Positions 7,917-16,333 are shown, numbered from the stretch's first letter. The stretch is DNA of 64,000 nucleotides from Sva-07 sp963728355 (GCA_963728355.1 CAVSJQ010000012.1:1-64000), one strand, 5' to 3'. Numbers and translations: made by a program. Notes: generated by a model from the letters alone, not told the origin.

Positions 7917-8145
7917 CGAGCCGCTGGCGCCGGCGAACTGCGTCGATCGCTCGACGAACGATGCGGGGCGCAGTCGGCTGCGTCGGATGTCCAATCGCTC
8001 GTCGACGGCGTGTTGGACCCTCAGAGTTCCTGATCAGCGTCAAGACACGAAGAATCGGTCAGGGGTACCTGGAGTCAACCCGGCACCAACGGCCGGGCAA
8101 GACATTCTTCCAAGTGTGGGAGACCCCTCGTGTAGAACGTCGGTC

Positions 8146-8451
8146 ATGGGGAAGTGGCATCTCGGCGAGACCTGTCCTGAATGTGGTGGTCCAGTGCGGC
8201 GGATCCTGTGGGGCATGCCGATGCCCGAAGATTTCGAGCGCGCTGAGCGGAAGGGCTTGATCCTCGGCGGCTGCTGCGTCGATGATCGGAACTCGATGTG
8301 CGAGTGCGGTGCCACCGCCTACGACATCGACGGCAACCCGGTCGGCGCCGGCGTCATAGAGCGGCTCGACGTGGTGTATCGCGAGGGCAGTGCTGGACTC
8401 GATCCGGGCCTCGGAAGCATGCAAGCAGGTACCGTCGACGAGAACTGGTGA
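8146..8451 (+). CDS. Small Cys-containing (zinc-ribbon-like) protein, intact family member
   Basis: 101-aa protein I cannot assign. Cysteines at 10, 13 (CPECGG), 43, 44, 52 and 54 (CECG) could build a zinc ribbon split by the loop VRRILWGMP to LILGG. The C-terminal half is Cys-free and ends in a conserved LDPGLG-x-MQAG-x-VDEN. Two decayed copies lie at 5389-5529 (tail) and 7306-7374 (middle), so this family has been duplicated locally near toxin-antitoxin loci. The ATG at 8146 is chosen because the Cys pair follows directly; no clear ribosome-binding site. Confidence 0.65.
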   Translation: MGKWHLGETCPECGGPVRRILWGMPMPEDFERAERKGLILGGCCVDDRNSMCECGATAYDIDGNPVGAGVIERLDVVYREGSAGLDPGLGSMQAGTVDENW

Positions 8452-8541
8452 CCGCGGCCCGCTGCTCGCTCGCGGGTGGCGCGTCAGCGGACGCGTCGGA
8501 TCGGGCGGGTCCGACACGGTGGTCGTGGGAGACTCGGCGAT

Positions 8542-9549
8542 GTGAGCGATCAGCCGACCGACGAGCTGGCTGAGCCCGACGATCTGCAACCGACTGAGCG
8601 GCCGAGTCGGCGTCCTCGGTGGTGGCCGATCGGGGTGGGAGCGGCGATTGCACTGGTGGTCGTGTGGGCGTTCGCAACGGCGTGGGTCGGCATCTGGGGG
8701 TCGAGCCCGGCGTACCTCATCACGCTGATGCTGGCGTTCGCCATCGCCATCGGACTCGTCACGTGGGCACTCGTCGTCGGGCCGCCACCCCCGCGGGCGA
8801 CGTGGAAGGTGTGGTCGGCGCGGGCGGGGCTGCTGATCGCCGGCGTCGTGCTGGTCGGCCTGCTCGTCTACCTCAAGCCGCTGTCCGCTGAGCAGATCGC
8901 GCTCGACGCGCTCGCAGACGGCAACGGGGTGACCATCGACGACTCGAGATCATCGATCCAGCTCACACCGACCGGCGACCAGCGGGCCACCGGGCTCGCC
9001 TTCTATCCCGGAGCGAAGGTCGACCCGCAGGCCTACGCCCACGTGCTGCGACCGATCGCCGAAGCGGGCTTCCCGGTCGTGATCTTCAAGCAGCCCTACA
9101 ACCTCGCGATCCTCGACTCGAGCGCCGCCAACGCCGTGATCGGCGACCCCGACGACACCATCGACCGGTGGGCCGTGGGAGGCCACTCGCTCGGCGGTGC
9201 GATCGCCTCGAGCTACGCCGAGAGCGACCGCGACGAACTGGTCGGCCTGCTGCTCTACGCCGCCTACACGGTCAATGACATGTCGGAGCGCGAGGGTCTC
9301 GCCGTCATGTCGGTGTACGGCACCAACGACGGCCTCGCCACCCCAGCCGACATCGACGAACACAGACCCGACCTGCCGACGTCGACGAAGTACGTCCCGA
9401 TCGACGGTGCCATCCACTCCTTCTTCGGCGACTACGGCCTGCAGAACGGCGACGGCCAGCCCGGCACGACACGAGCCGACGCCCAACGCCAGATCGCCGA
9501 CGCTTCCATCAGCTTCCTGGAAGCACTCGACGCCCCCGACGCCGGATAG
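8542..9549 (+). CDS. Membrane-anchored alpha/beta hydrolase
   Basis: 335 aa. Three hydrophobic helices fill the first ~115 residues (WWPIGVGAAIALVVVWAF, then AYLITLMLAFAIAIG, then LLIAGVVLVGLLVYL). The rest is an alpha/beta hydrolase of the 'lysophospholipase-like' type found in many Gram-positive lipoproteins: LAFYPGAKVDP, FKQPYNLAI, nucleophile elbow GGHSLGG (S near 216), acid in YGTNDGLA, and base His in GAIHSFFGDYG. The active site should be extracytoplasmic. GTG start; substrate unknown. Confidence 0.82.
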   Translation: MSDQPTDELAEPDDLQPTERPSRRPRWWPIGVGAAIALVVVWAFATAWVGIWGSSPAYLITLMLAFAIAIGLVTWALVVGPPPPRATWKVWSARAGLLIAGVVLVGLLVYLKPLSAEQIALDALADGNGVTIDDSRSSIQLTPTGDQRATGLAFYPGAKVDPQAYAHVLRPIAEAGFPVVIFKQPYNLAILDSSAANAVIGDPDDTIDRWAVGGHSLGGAIASSYAESDRDELVGLLLYAAYTVNDMSEREGLAVMSVYGTNDGLATPADIDEHRPDLPTSTKYVPIDGAIHSFFGDYGLQNGDGQPGTTRADAQRQIADASISFLEALDAPDAG

Positions 9550-9634
9550 CTCGGCCCAGTCGGAGCCGCTCGGCTCTCGACCGACTCGACGACGTCGGGC
9601 TGAACGGCCCGGCCGGCGGTGGCAGACTCGACCC

Positions 9635-10777
9635 GTGCTGGTCGTACGGGGAACGAAGAACTTGCGGGACCGGGCGCGGGCCACCCCTGCGGGCGCTGGT
9701 GACGTCTCCACCACACTGCTCGGCGACTGGTTCGCCACGGCCTTGTTCTGGAAGCCGCAGGTGGCGCTGCTGGTGAACGAGCGCACGCTGCTCCCGGTGT
9801 TCATGCCCCTGGCGCCGGCGGCGACGCTGCTCGACCGAATACCGGCCGCGATCGCATCGGTACTGCGGCTGCACGGTGTCGACGACACGGTCATCGCGTC
9901 GGAGTTGGCGGCGATGAGCGACCAGCGCATCGCACCAACCGACAACCGCAGCATCGTCGGCGTGATGAACGGGTACGGCATCGTGGGCGAGCGCATGTTC
10001 GGCGCCGTGCACGGCGATCCCGCGGCGCTCTCGATGCGGATGTCGACGATGATCGTCCGGCCGCTCATGAAGGGGACCGGATCGCCCGACCGGAGACTCG
10101 CTGTCGTGCTCGGTGTCAGCGAGCAGCAAGAACCCCCGTCGAACGTGATCCAGTTCCCCGGCTCCCACCGGCCCAACCCGGCCATCGCGAACGCGATCCG
10201 ACCGAGTGCGACCGGGCGCATCTTCCAACTGAAGGTCACACTCCAGAACGTCAAACCGCCGGTGTGGCGTCGCGTCCTGGTCGACGCCAGCAGCACCCTG
10301 GACCACGTCCACGAGGTGATCCAGGCCGCGTTCGGATGGTGGAACTACCACCTCCACGAGTTCGAGATCGACGGGACTCGCTCCGGCGACCCGGACCCCG
10401 ACGACGACTGGGGGCCGCCGACCGTCAACGAGCAGCGCGTCCGGCTCGACACGGTCGGGACCGTCGGCTCGACGTTCGGCTACCTGTACGACTTCGGCGA
10501 CGGGTGGAGCCACCGGGTCACCGTCGAAAAGGTCCTTCCCGCCGAGCCGGGCACGACGGTGCCTGCCTGCATCGGCGGTCGTCGAGCATGCCCACCCGAG
10601 GACTGCGGCGGTCCGTGGGGGTACGAACACCTCCTCGAAGCGCTCGCCGACCCCACCCATCCCGAACACCGGGACCTCACCGACTGGCTCGGCGCCCCGT
10701 TCGATCCCGAGGCCTTCGATCCCACCGATTTCGCGCACCGTCTGCGGGAGGGTCGGCTCGGCGCCCTCGACGACTGA
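9635..10777 (+). CDS. DUF6933 domain fused to pRiA4b ORF-3-like domain
   Basis: 380 aa. Residues 1 to about 170 match the DUF6933 pattern (VRGTKNLRDR, LGDWFATALFWKPQ, LLVNERTLLPVFMPLAP). After a linker, from about 195, comes a plasmid pRiA4b ORF-3-like domain: YDFGDGWSH, CIGGRRACPPEDCGG and GYEHLLEAL are its signatures. The latter domain also occurs as the IS1096 passenger protein. The GTG at 9635 is chosen since the DUF6933 block starts immediately; the frame extends far upstream inside the hydrolase gene and is not real there. Function of both domains is unknown; mobile-element association is likely. Confidence 0.8.
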   Translation: MLVVRGTKNLRDRARATPAGAGDVSTTLLGDWFATALFWKPQVALLVNERTLLPVFMPLAPAATLLDRIPAAIASVLRLHGVDDTVIASELAAMSDQRIAPTDNRSIVGVMNGYGIVGERMFGAVHGDPAALSMRMSTMIVRPLMKGTGSPDRRLAVVLGVSEQQEPPSNVIQFPGSHRPNPAIANAIRPSATGRIFQLKVTLQNVKPPVWRRVLVDASSTLDHVHEVIQAAFGWWNYHLHEFEIDGTRSGDPDPDDDWGPPTVNEQRVRLDTVGTVGSTFGYLYDFGDGWSHRVTVEKVLPAEPGTTVPACIGGRRACPPEDCGGPWGYEHLLEALADPTHPEHRDLTDWLGAPFDPEAFDPTDFAHRLREGRLGALDD

Positions 10778-10795
10778 CCGTCGAAGTAACGCTGC

Positions 10796-11143
10796 TCACC
10801 TGCTGACGCGGGAAACCATCACCTCGACGTGCTCCGGCGCACCTTTCGTCAGGACGTGCGGCGCCTGGGTCGAGGTCCACCACATCTCTCCGTCCACCGC
10901 GATCGTCGCCCGGACGGCGTAGGTGGAGCGCTCGTCGATGATCGACGGGTCGTAGGTCAGCTCGATGTCGATCGGCACGTTGCCGGGCTCCTCGATCCGC
11001 CGGCTCGCCACCGTCTCGGCGGGCGCATCGGCTCGGGAGACGTCCGCGAGGGTCACGATCAGCGCGGCGTTCGGCGGCATGGCGATCCGCTCGCGGTAGA
11101 AGACGGTGACCGTCAGCGTCGTCGGCGCCGCGTCGTCACCCAT
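10796..11143 (-). CDS. YbaY-family beta-sandwich protein
   Basis: 115 aa. Matches the YbaY-like (DUF/PF09619-type) fold: TLTVTVFYRERIAMPPNA, LADVSRADAPAE, PIDIELTYDP and a TYAVRATI strand. Homologues are often lipoproteins, but this one starts without signal peptide at the ATG at 11143, so it would be cytosolic unless the true start is upstream. Convergent with the DUF6933 fusion, 18 nt apart. No function is established for the family. Confidence 0.75.
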   Translation of the reverse strand: MGDDAAPTTLTVTVFYRERIAMPPNAALIVTLADVSRADAPAETVASRRIEEPGNVPIDIELTYDPSIIDERSTYAVRATIAVDGEMWWTSTQAPHVLTKGAPEHVEVMVSRVSR

Positions 11144-11223
11144 CGCATCATCGTACGGTCGACGCCCGGCCCGCTCGTTCGAGCGTCGGAGACCCGGCCT
11201 CACCGCACTTGCCCGTCGCAGAT

Positions 11224-11643
11224 TCACGCATCGAACGGGTTGACGAGCGCGACGCCGGTCGGTTCGACGTCGGCGGTGTTGCGAGTGACGAGCACGAGGT
11301 CCCGCTCGAGTGCGGTGGCTGCCAACAGTCCGTCGATGACCGGGAGTGGGCCGGGCACGTTGAGCAGGGCCCAGCGCTCGCACACCGCGGTCGTGATCGG
11401 GATGATGCGGTCGCCGTACTCGGAGGTGACCGCAACCAGCCAGTCGCTCAACCGCTTGCCGGCTCGCTTGTCGCGTCGGCGGAGCAGCTCGACGCCTCGT
11501 CGCAGCTCGCCGACCACCAGCACCGACAGCCACAGCTGGTCGGTCTCGTGGTCGTCGAACCACGCCCGCACGCCAGCGTCGGCCCGCCCGCCCTTGCGGA
11601 GTTCCGACACCAGGTTCGTGTCGAGCAGGAAGCCGGCGCTCAT
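11224..11643 (-). CDS. PIN-domain toxin, FitB/VapC type
   Basis: 139-aa PIN nuclease. N-terminal LLDTNLVSELRK (catalytic D, FitB-like), SVLVVGELRRGVE with the second acidic residue, VIDGLLAATAL and VTRNTADVE complete the four-residue metal site. It overlaps the upstream antitoxin by 4 nt (ATGA). All catalytic residues are present, so this toxin looks intact. Confidence 0.9.
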   Translation of the reverse strand: MSAGFLLDTNLVSELRKGGRADAGVRAWFDDHETDQLWLSVLVVGELRRGVELLRRRDKRAGKRLSDWLVAVTSEYGDRIIPITTAVCERWALLNVPGPLPVIDGLLAATALERDLVLVTRNTADVEPTGVALVNPFDA

Positions 11644-11864
11644 CGCAGGTCGAGCTCGCGTGGCGGGTCGTCTCGGCGCTCGAAGTCGGCGTCGTCGCCG
11701 ACGTTCGGCATCGCCAGCAGCGCCTCGGCGAAGCCCTCGGGTCGCAGCACCTGGCGCAGGAGCTGGCGATGCTCTTCCTCCGTCGAGCGTCCGTTGGCAG
11801 CCGCGCGGCGCTTCAGCCGCTGGACGAGATCCTCGTCGAGGTTGCGCACGATCAACTGAGCCAC
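11640..11864 (-). CDS. Ribbon-helix-helix antitoxin, FitA/VapB type
   Basis: 74-aa antitoxin: the strand-helix-helix is MAQLIVRNLDEDLVQRLKRR followed by AAANGRSTEEEHRQLL, and the acidic tail would bind the PIN toxin. The start is the GTG at 11864; a longer frame to 11978 adds only low-complexity sequence. TATCA repeats 9 bp apart lie directly upstream. Confidence 0.88.
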   Translation of the reverse strand: MAQLIVRNLDEDLVQRLKRRAAANGRSTEEEHRQLLRQVLRPEGFAEALLAMPNVGDDADFERRDDPPRELDLR

Positions 11865-11867
11865 TGC

Positions 11868-11881
11868 TATCAACGATATCA
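11868..11881 (-). promoter_or_regulatory. Repeat pair upstream of fitAB-type module
   Basis: TATCA-acga-TATCA with a GATATC palindrome at 11875-11880, starting 4 nt before the antitoxin GTG. A short, A/T-rich repeat pair at this position suits an antitoxin operator. Confidence 0.4.
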
Positions 11882-12015
11882 ATTCGCCCTCCCCGTGTGG
11901 TCCTCTTCGGACCGCCCGCCCGGTTGGCGAGGGGCTTGGTCGAGCTCGCTCGACCTCAGCGTACTGAGGGGCTCTCACAGGGTTCCGGCGTCCGTCCGCC
12001 TCCCGCGTCCGCGGA

Positions 12016-12225
12016 CGCGATGACCTTCACACCACACTGCGCGATCTACAGACCGAGCACCTTCCGATCGACATCCCGGCCGCGGTGCTCGCGGTCCGGC
12101 TCGAATGGGACTACCGTGACCCGTTCGGCCGGATGCTCGCTGCCCAGACGAAACTCGGTGGCTACTCGCTCGCCACCGTCGACCGAGCCGTCGACCGTGC
12201 CGGCATCGCACTGGCGCTCGCCTGA
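12016..12225 (+). pseudogene. 3' remnant of a vapC (PIN) gene
   Basis: About 69 codons in one frame, with no start codon, that match the C-terminal half of PIN_Sll0205-type toxins: HLPIDIPAA, then YRDPFGRMLAAQT, then SLATVDRAV, ending in TGA. The intact relative at 20638 has HRDPFDRMLIAQA at the same place; here the catalytic D has become G. The 5' half is gone. Between 11882 and 12294 this is the only thing I recognise. Confidence 0.65.
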
Positions 12226-12294
12226 GGCACTCGTCTCGCGACCTCATCACCACCCTCGACGCCGACGACATCCCGACGCTCGACCCTGGCGAAC

Positions 12295-12531
12295 TCAGGC
12301 CCAGCCGAGTTCCTGCATCGCCATGCCGGAGTGCCAGATCTTCGTCATCCGGGCGATCTTGTCGCCGTCGAACTGGAGGGTGTAGGCGTAGTCGCTGGCC
12401 TGATCACGACGCAGTTGCGCTTCGTGTCGACGCCGAATCCCTCGATGTCGTACGACACGTCGCTCATGAACGTGTGGAGGCCCTGCATCCAGTTGGTGTA
12501 GTCCTCGATCGTGGTCACCTCGCGAGGATCG
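12295..12531 (-). pseudogene. Broken SnoaL/NTF2-like gene
   Basis: Two pieces in different minus-strand frames. The upstream piece reads TTIEDYTNWMQGLHTFMSDV, then SYDIEGFGVDTKRN; the downstream piece, shifted in frame, reads SDYAYTLQFDGDKIARMTKI and ends WHSGMAMQELGWA with a stop at 12295. These are the middle and the end of a SnoaL/NTF2-like polyketide-cyclase-fold protein; about 25-30 codons between them and the N-terminus are missing. The break at the 5' side falls within a few bases of the break in the LuxR gene on the other strand. Confidence 0.65.
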
Positions 12532-14304
12532 GGCCATGGACTCCACGGTCGGCTCGTCGAGACCGGCGAAGCCGAACAGGTGCGTGCCCGTCATCTCACC
12601 TACTTCCTGGCGCTGGTCGAGTCGGTCGAACCCGAGATCGCGTTCGCCGACAGCGCACGGCTGCTGGCGATGCTCGAGCTGGAACACGACAACCTCGATG
12701 CGGCGCTCGACTTCGCCGACGCCTCCGGGCGGCGCGAGGACGCCCTGCGGCTCGCCGCATCGATGACGCTGTTCTGGGAGTTGCGCGGGCACCTCGGCCG
12801 GGGAAGCCGATGGTTGGCACGGCTGCTCGACGAGGTCGACGACGAGCCGAGCGCATGGCGCGGCCGGGCGTGCTGGGGGGCGGCGCACATCGGCCTGTAC
12901 GGCGGCGACGTGGAGACGATGAGCGTTCGGGCGCCCGAGGCGCTGGAGTTGGCGGAGCGCTTTGACGACGACTGGATCCGCGCTCGTGCGCTCAACACGA
13001 TCGGGTTCGCGACGGCGATCATGGACCCTGCGCAGGCGCGCCCCGGCCTCGAACGCAGCGTCGAGCTGGGGCTGCGGATCGGCGACGACTGGGCGGTACT
13101 CAACAGCTCGAAGATGATGACGGCAGCAGGCTGGGCCGCGCAGGACGAGGCGCTCGTGGTGGCCGACCTCGAGGTCCTGCGCGATCGCGCGGCACCGCTC
13201 GGCGCGACCTACTTCCTCGCCTGGTACCACGGCTTGCTCGGGTACTTCCTCACCCGGCGCGGCGAGCTGGCGTCGGCTCGTCGCGAGCTGGACACCGCGA
13301 TCGAGATGTGCGACCAGATCGGTGAGCCGGTCACCGGAGGCATCAGCGAGGCCTGGCGCTGGGCGATCGACGTGATGGAGGGCCAGTACGACGAGGCCGG
13401 TCGGCAGAGCGCGGCGCTGTTGGAGCGCGCGCCGGCATCGGGCGGGGGACTGGCGATCGCAGACCTGCTGGCCAACCTCGGGCGGATCGCAATCGCCCAG
13501 GGTGACGCCGCAGCGGCAATCGAGCTGCTCGCGCCGGCGTACGGCGCGCAGCGCGAGCACGGGATTCCGTTCCTCCTCACGACGATGGGCTTGCCGTTGG
13601 CCACCGCCCATCGGATCGTCGGCGACCTCGATCGTGCCGGTGCACTGCTCGACGACCTGGCCGGGCTGGCCGCCGGGCTCGGCAACGACTGGGTCGGTGC
13701 GCTCGTCGACCTCGAACGGTCGTGCGTGGCACTCGCCCGCGACGACGTCGAGGAGGCCGACGGCTGCGCTCACTCGGCACTGGCGGTGTTCGCCCGGCTC
13801 GGTCGCCGACCCGACATCGTCGCCGCGATCGAGCAGCTCGGCTGCGTCGCCGCCTCGCTCGACAGCGGCGCCGAGGGGCTCCGGTGCTTCGGGGCGGCGG
13901 AGGCGGCGCGTGCGGAGATCGGTCTCGCGACGCCGGCTCCCGTCGCGGACGTGATCGCACGGTGGCGGGGGACGCTCGGCGAGTCGCTCGGTGTCGAGGT
14001 CGTCGAGGGGTACTCGGCAGAGGGGGTCGCGCTCGGGCTCGACCGGGCGGTCGAATACGTGTCGCGGGCGCGCGGCGAACGCAAGCGTCCGAATGCCGGG
14101 TGGGCGAGCCTCACACCCACCGAGCGCCGTGTCTCCGAGCTGGTCGCCGACGGGCTGACCAAACCTCAGATCGCCGAGCAGATGTTCATCGCCCGCGGCA
14201 CCGTGAAGGTGCACGTCAGCCACATCTTCGCCAAGCTCGGACTGTCGAACCGCGCCGAGCTCGCCGTCCTCGCCACCCGCCGCTCGGCCGACGCCGGTCG
14301 GTGA
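12511..14304 (+). CDS. LuxR-family regulator lacking its N-terminal ATPase
   Basis: 597-aa frame. From about residue 12 the sequence is typical of the region after the NTPase in large ATPase-TPR-LuxR regulators: RLVETGEAEQVRARHLTYFL, LELEHDNLDAALDFA, then TPR-like helices to about 500, and a full GerE-type HTH at the end (LTPTERRVSELVADGL, IARGTVKVHVSHIFAKLGL). The cyclase and/or AAA ATPase usually in front is absent, and the first ~11 codons (GTG start) are antisense to the broken NTF2 gene. It is therefore best seen as a 5'-truncated regulator; the HTH may still be expressed, without the normal ATP-dependent control. Confidence 0.75.
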   Translation: MVTSRGSGHGLHGRLVETGEAEQVRARHLTYFLALVESVEPEIAFADSARLLAMLELEHDNLDAALDFADASGRREDALRLAASMTLFWELRGHLGRGSRWLARLLDEVDDEPSAWRGRACWGAAHIGLYGGDVETMSVRAPEALELAERFDDDWIRARALNTIGFATAIMDPAQARPGLERSVELGLRIGDDWAVLNSSKMMTAAGWAAQDEALVVADLEVLRDRAAPLGATYFLAWYHGLLGYFLTRRGELASARRELDTAIEMCDQIGEPVTGGISEAWRWAIDVMEGQYDEAGRQSAALLERAPASGGGLAIADLLANLGRIAIAQGDAAAAIELLAPAYGAQREHGIPFLLTTMGLPLATAHRIVGDLDRAGALLDDLAGLAAGLGNDWVGALVDLERSCVALARDDVEEADGCAHSALAVFARLGRRPDIVAAIEQLGCVAASLDSGAEGLRCFGAAEAARAEIGLATPAPVADVIARWRGTLGESLGVEVVEGYSAEGVALGLDRAVEYVSRARGERKRPNAGWASLTPTERRVSELVADGLTKPQIAEQMFIARGTVKVHVSHIFAKLGLSNRAELAVLATRRSADAGR

Positions 14305-14334
14305 CCGCCGGCGGCAGGCGACCTTCGCGTGGTG

Positions 14335-14365
14335 TTACGCCGGGGGTCTGACCCCTGGCGTAACG
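14335..14365. repeat. 31-bp palindromic repeat, copy 1
   Basis: Palindrome with arms GTTACGCC/GGCGTAAC, a G/T mismatch, inner arms GGGGTC/GACCCC and a single central T. It is identical, in the same orientation, to 15109-15139, and similarity extends a few bases left (CAGGCGACC, GCGTGGT). It begins 30 nt after the LuxR stop and ends 1 nt before the stop of the convergent PIG-L gene. Could be a REP-type element and/or a bidirectional terminator. Confidence 0.8.
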
Positions 14366-14366
14366 G

Positions 14367-15074
14367 TCAGCCGATGAGTTCGAAGGTGGCGGCGAGCGGC
14401 GTGCCCATGCGTTCGCCGGAGGCGGTGGCGGCGCCGCGCAGGAACTCGTCGGGCGAGGCCATGTCGCCGCCGAGATGCTCGAGGTACAGGCGGTGCGCGG
14501 CGAGCGAGGCGACGCCGACGTCGAAGGTGTCCGTCGTGTCGACGCCGTGGGTCGGCTGCGGGCTGCCGCTGAAGGCCACGAAGCGCACGCCATCCCACGC
14601 CTCGCCCCGATCGCCGAACACCCAGGGGTTCGCGGCGTCGCGCACGGCGTCGAGCAGCGACCGGCCGACCGCGCGATGGTCAGCGTGGTTCCAGCTCGGA
14701 CCACCCCAGCCGTCGCGGAAGTTGATCGACAGCACCACCTCGGGCCGGTGCCTCCGGATCGCCGCCGCGAGATCGGCGCGCAACGCCAGCCCCTCGACGA
14801 TCGAACCGTCGGGCCAGCCGAGGAACTCGACGTCGTCGACACCGACGATGCGGCAACTGGCGAGCTGTTCCTCGCGGCGTAGCGGGCCGACCTCGTCCGG
14901 CGGCATCGTCGAGATCCCCGCCTCGCCGTCGGACACCAGCACGTAGGCGACGTGCTTGCCCTGCCGTGTCCACCGGGCGACCGCCGCAGCGGCGCCGTAC
15001 TCCATGTCGTCGGGGTGGGCGACGACGGCGAGCGCCCGGTCCCAGTCCTCGGGAAACGTCTCCAGATCGGCCAT
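14367..15074 (-). CDS. PIG-L family zinc deacetylase
   Basis: 235-aa LmbE/PIG-L fold enzyme; the family (MshB, Mca, PIG-L) removes acetyl groups from GlcNAc-type substrates or cleaves amide conjugates. Zinc ligands are visible in VVAHPDD (residues 18-23) and in NHADHR (about 128-133). MshB and Mca belong to mycothiol metabolism in actinobacteria, but this protein is shorter than both and its substrate is not predictable. It lies between two identical 31-bp palindromes. Confidence 0.88.
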   Translation of the reverse strand: MADLETFPEDWDRALAVVAHPDDMEYGAAAAVARWTRQGKHVAYVLVSDGEAGISTMPPDEVGPLRREEQLASCRIVGVDDVEFLGWPDGSIVEGLALRADLAAAIRRHRPEVVLSINFRDGWGGPSWNHADHRAVGRSLLDAVRDAANPWVFGDRGEAWDGVRFVAFSGSPQPTHGVDTTDTFDVGVASLAAHRLYLEHLGGDMASPDEFLRGAATASGERMGTPLAATFELIG

Positions 15075-15108
15075 GTCACGAGTGTGCCAGGCGACCGCTG
15101 CGTGGTGT

Positions 15109-15139
15109 TACGCCGGGGGTCTGACCCCTGGCGTAACGC
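15109..15139. repeat. 31-bp palindromic repeat, copy 2
   Basis: Same sequence and orientation as 14335-14365. Here it lies upstream of the PIG-L start (15074) and before the divergent O-methyltransferase, so in this position it cannot be a simple convergent terminator. The two copies bracket the deacetylase gene. Confidence 0.8.
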
Positions 15140-15223
15140 TCGGCACCACTCGCCTCGAGCGCTGCGATGTGGTCAGATGATCGAGGCGAGGGGGCGGCCC
15201 AGCCGGACAGTGAGGAGCACGAC

Positions 15224-15880
15224 ATGTCACCACGATCGATCGGACTCGACGACGAGTTGTCCGCGTACGTCGCTGCCCACTCCACGCCGCCCGACGCAGT
15301 TCGGCGTCAGCTGATCGAGCGCACCGAGGCGCTCGGGGATGCCGCCGGCATGCAGATCGCTCCCGAGCAGGGCGAGTTCCTGACCATGCTCACGTCGCTC
15401 GTCGGCGCCCGCTTCGCCGTCGAGGTCGGCACGTTCACCGGCTACTCGGCGCTGTCGATCGCCAGCGGCCTCGCCGACGGCGGGCGCCTGTTGTGCTGCG
15501 ACGTCAGCACCGAGTGGACCGACATCGCTCGCGAACACTGGGCGCTCGCCGGCGTCGACGACCGCATCGACCTGCGCGTGGCCCCGGCGATCGAGACGCT
15601 GCGCGCGCTGCCCGCAGACACCGTCGTCGACCTCGCGTTCATCGACGCCGACAAGGGCGGCTACCTGGACTACTACGAGGAACTCCTCGCCCGCCTCGCA
15701 CCCCACGGTCTGATCTGCGTCGACAACACACTCTGGAGCGGCGCCGTGATCGACCCAGACATCGACGACCCGAACACCGAGGCGATCCGCCGCTTCAACG
15801 ACCACGTCGCCGCCGATGCCCGCACCCGTCAGGTGATCGTGCCGATCGGCGACGGCCTCACACTGATCCGCCACGCCTGA
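15224..15880 (+). CDS. SAM-dependent O-methyltransferase (CCoAOMT-like)
   Basis: 218-aa class I methyltransferase of the catechol/caffeoyl-CoA O-methyltransferase family, which methylates hydroxyls of small aromatic molecules in the cytosol. SAM site: FAVEVGTFTGYSALSIA; metal/active-site segments: AFIDADKGGYLDYYE and CVDNTLWSGAV. The ATG at 15224 has TGAGGAG about 8 nt upstream; a longer frame to 15167 lacks conserved sequence. Substrate unknown. Confidence 0.92.
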   Translation: MSPRSIGLDDELSAYVAAHSTPPDAVRRQLIERTEALGDAAGMQIAPEQGEFLTMLTSLVGARFAVEVGTFTGYSALSIASGLADGGRLLCCDVSTEWTDIAREHWALAGVDDRIDLRVAPAIETLRALPADTVVDLAFIDADKGGYLDYYEELLARLAPHGLICVDNTLWSGAVIDPDIDDPNTEAIRRFNDHVAADARTRQVIVPIGDGLTLIRHA

Positions 15881-15914
15881 CCGACACTCCACGCGACGGA
15901 ACGCCAGCGCCGGT

Positions 15915-16223
15915 TCACTCGCCGGCGACGACCCTCAGAGCGACGCAGCACACCGATCCGTCGGCCAGACCTTCGGCGGTCCGCACCTGCTTCTTCACCG
16001 GCAGCAGGTAGGTGCCGCGTTTGGTGTCGGGGAAGACCGAGGTCCGCCACGTCGTCGACCCGATCGTCACCTCGACGCGCAGTGAACCGAACCCGGCCTC
16101 CAAGTGGCCGTAGCGCTGGTCGATGTCGTCGGCCGTCTCCTCCGGCAGGCTCACGAAGAACCACGCAGCAGATCCGTCGTGCTCCCACAGCTCCGACTCG
16201 AACCGGTAGGGATCCACATCCAT
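15915..16223 (-). CDS. DUF1905 protein
   Basis: 102-aa beta-barrel DUF1905 family member: WFFVSLPEE, GFGSLRVEVTIG, TTWRTSVFPD and GTYLLPVKKQVR are the family's conserved strands. Members occur alone or fused to a bacteriocin-protection (YdeI-like) domain; this is the stand-alone form. Function not established. Start at the ATG at 16223, where the domain begins. Confidence 0.85.
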   Translation of the reverse strand: MDVDPYRFESELWEHDGSAAWFFVSLPEETADDIDQRYGHLEAGFGSLRVEVTIGSTTWRTSVFPDTKRGTYLLPVKKQVRTAEGLADGSVCCVALRVVAGE

Positions 16224-16333
16224 CGCCGGGACCGTAGCGCTGCAGGAAACGCAGGCGGCCTGCGGCGGCGGTCGCCGCGTCTCCCGAGGAGTAGGTTCGC
16301 GCCGGGCATTGCGGACACTCACCAAGGGGTTTC

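Noticed and set aside
12295..14223. A 642-codon minus-strand frame antisense to the LuxR gene
   Set aside because: Only its last ~37 codons (12295-12405) match a protein family (NTF2 tail); the rest is a shadow.
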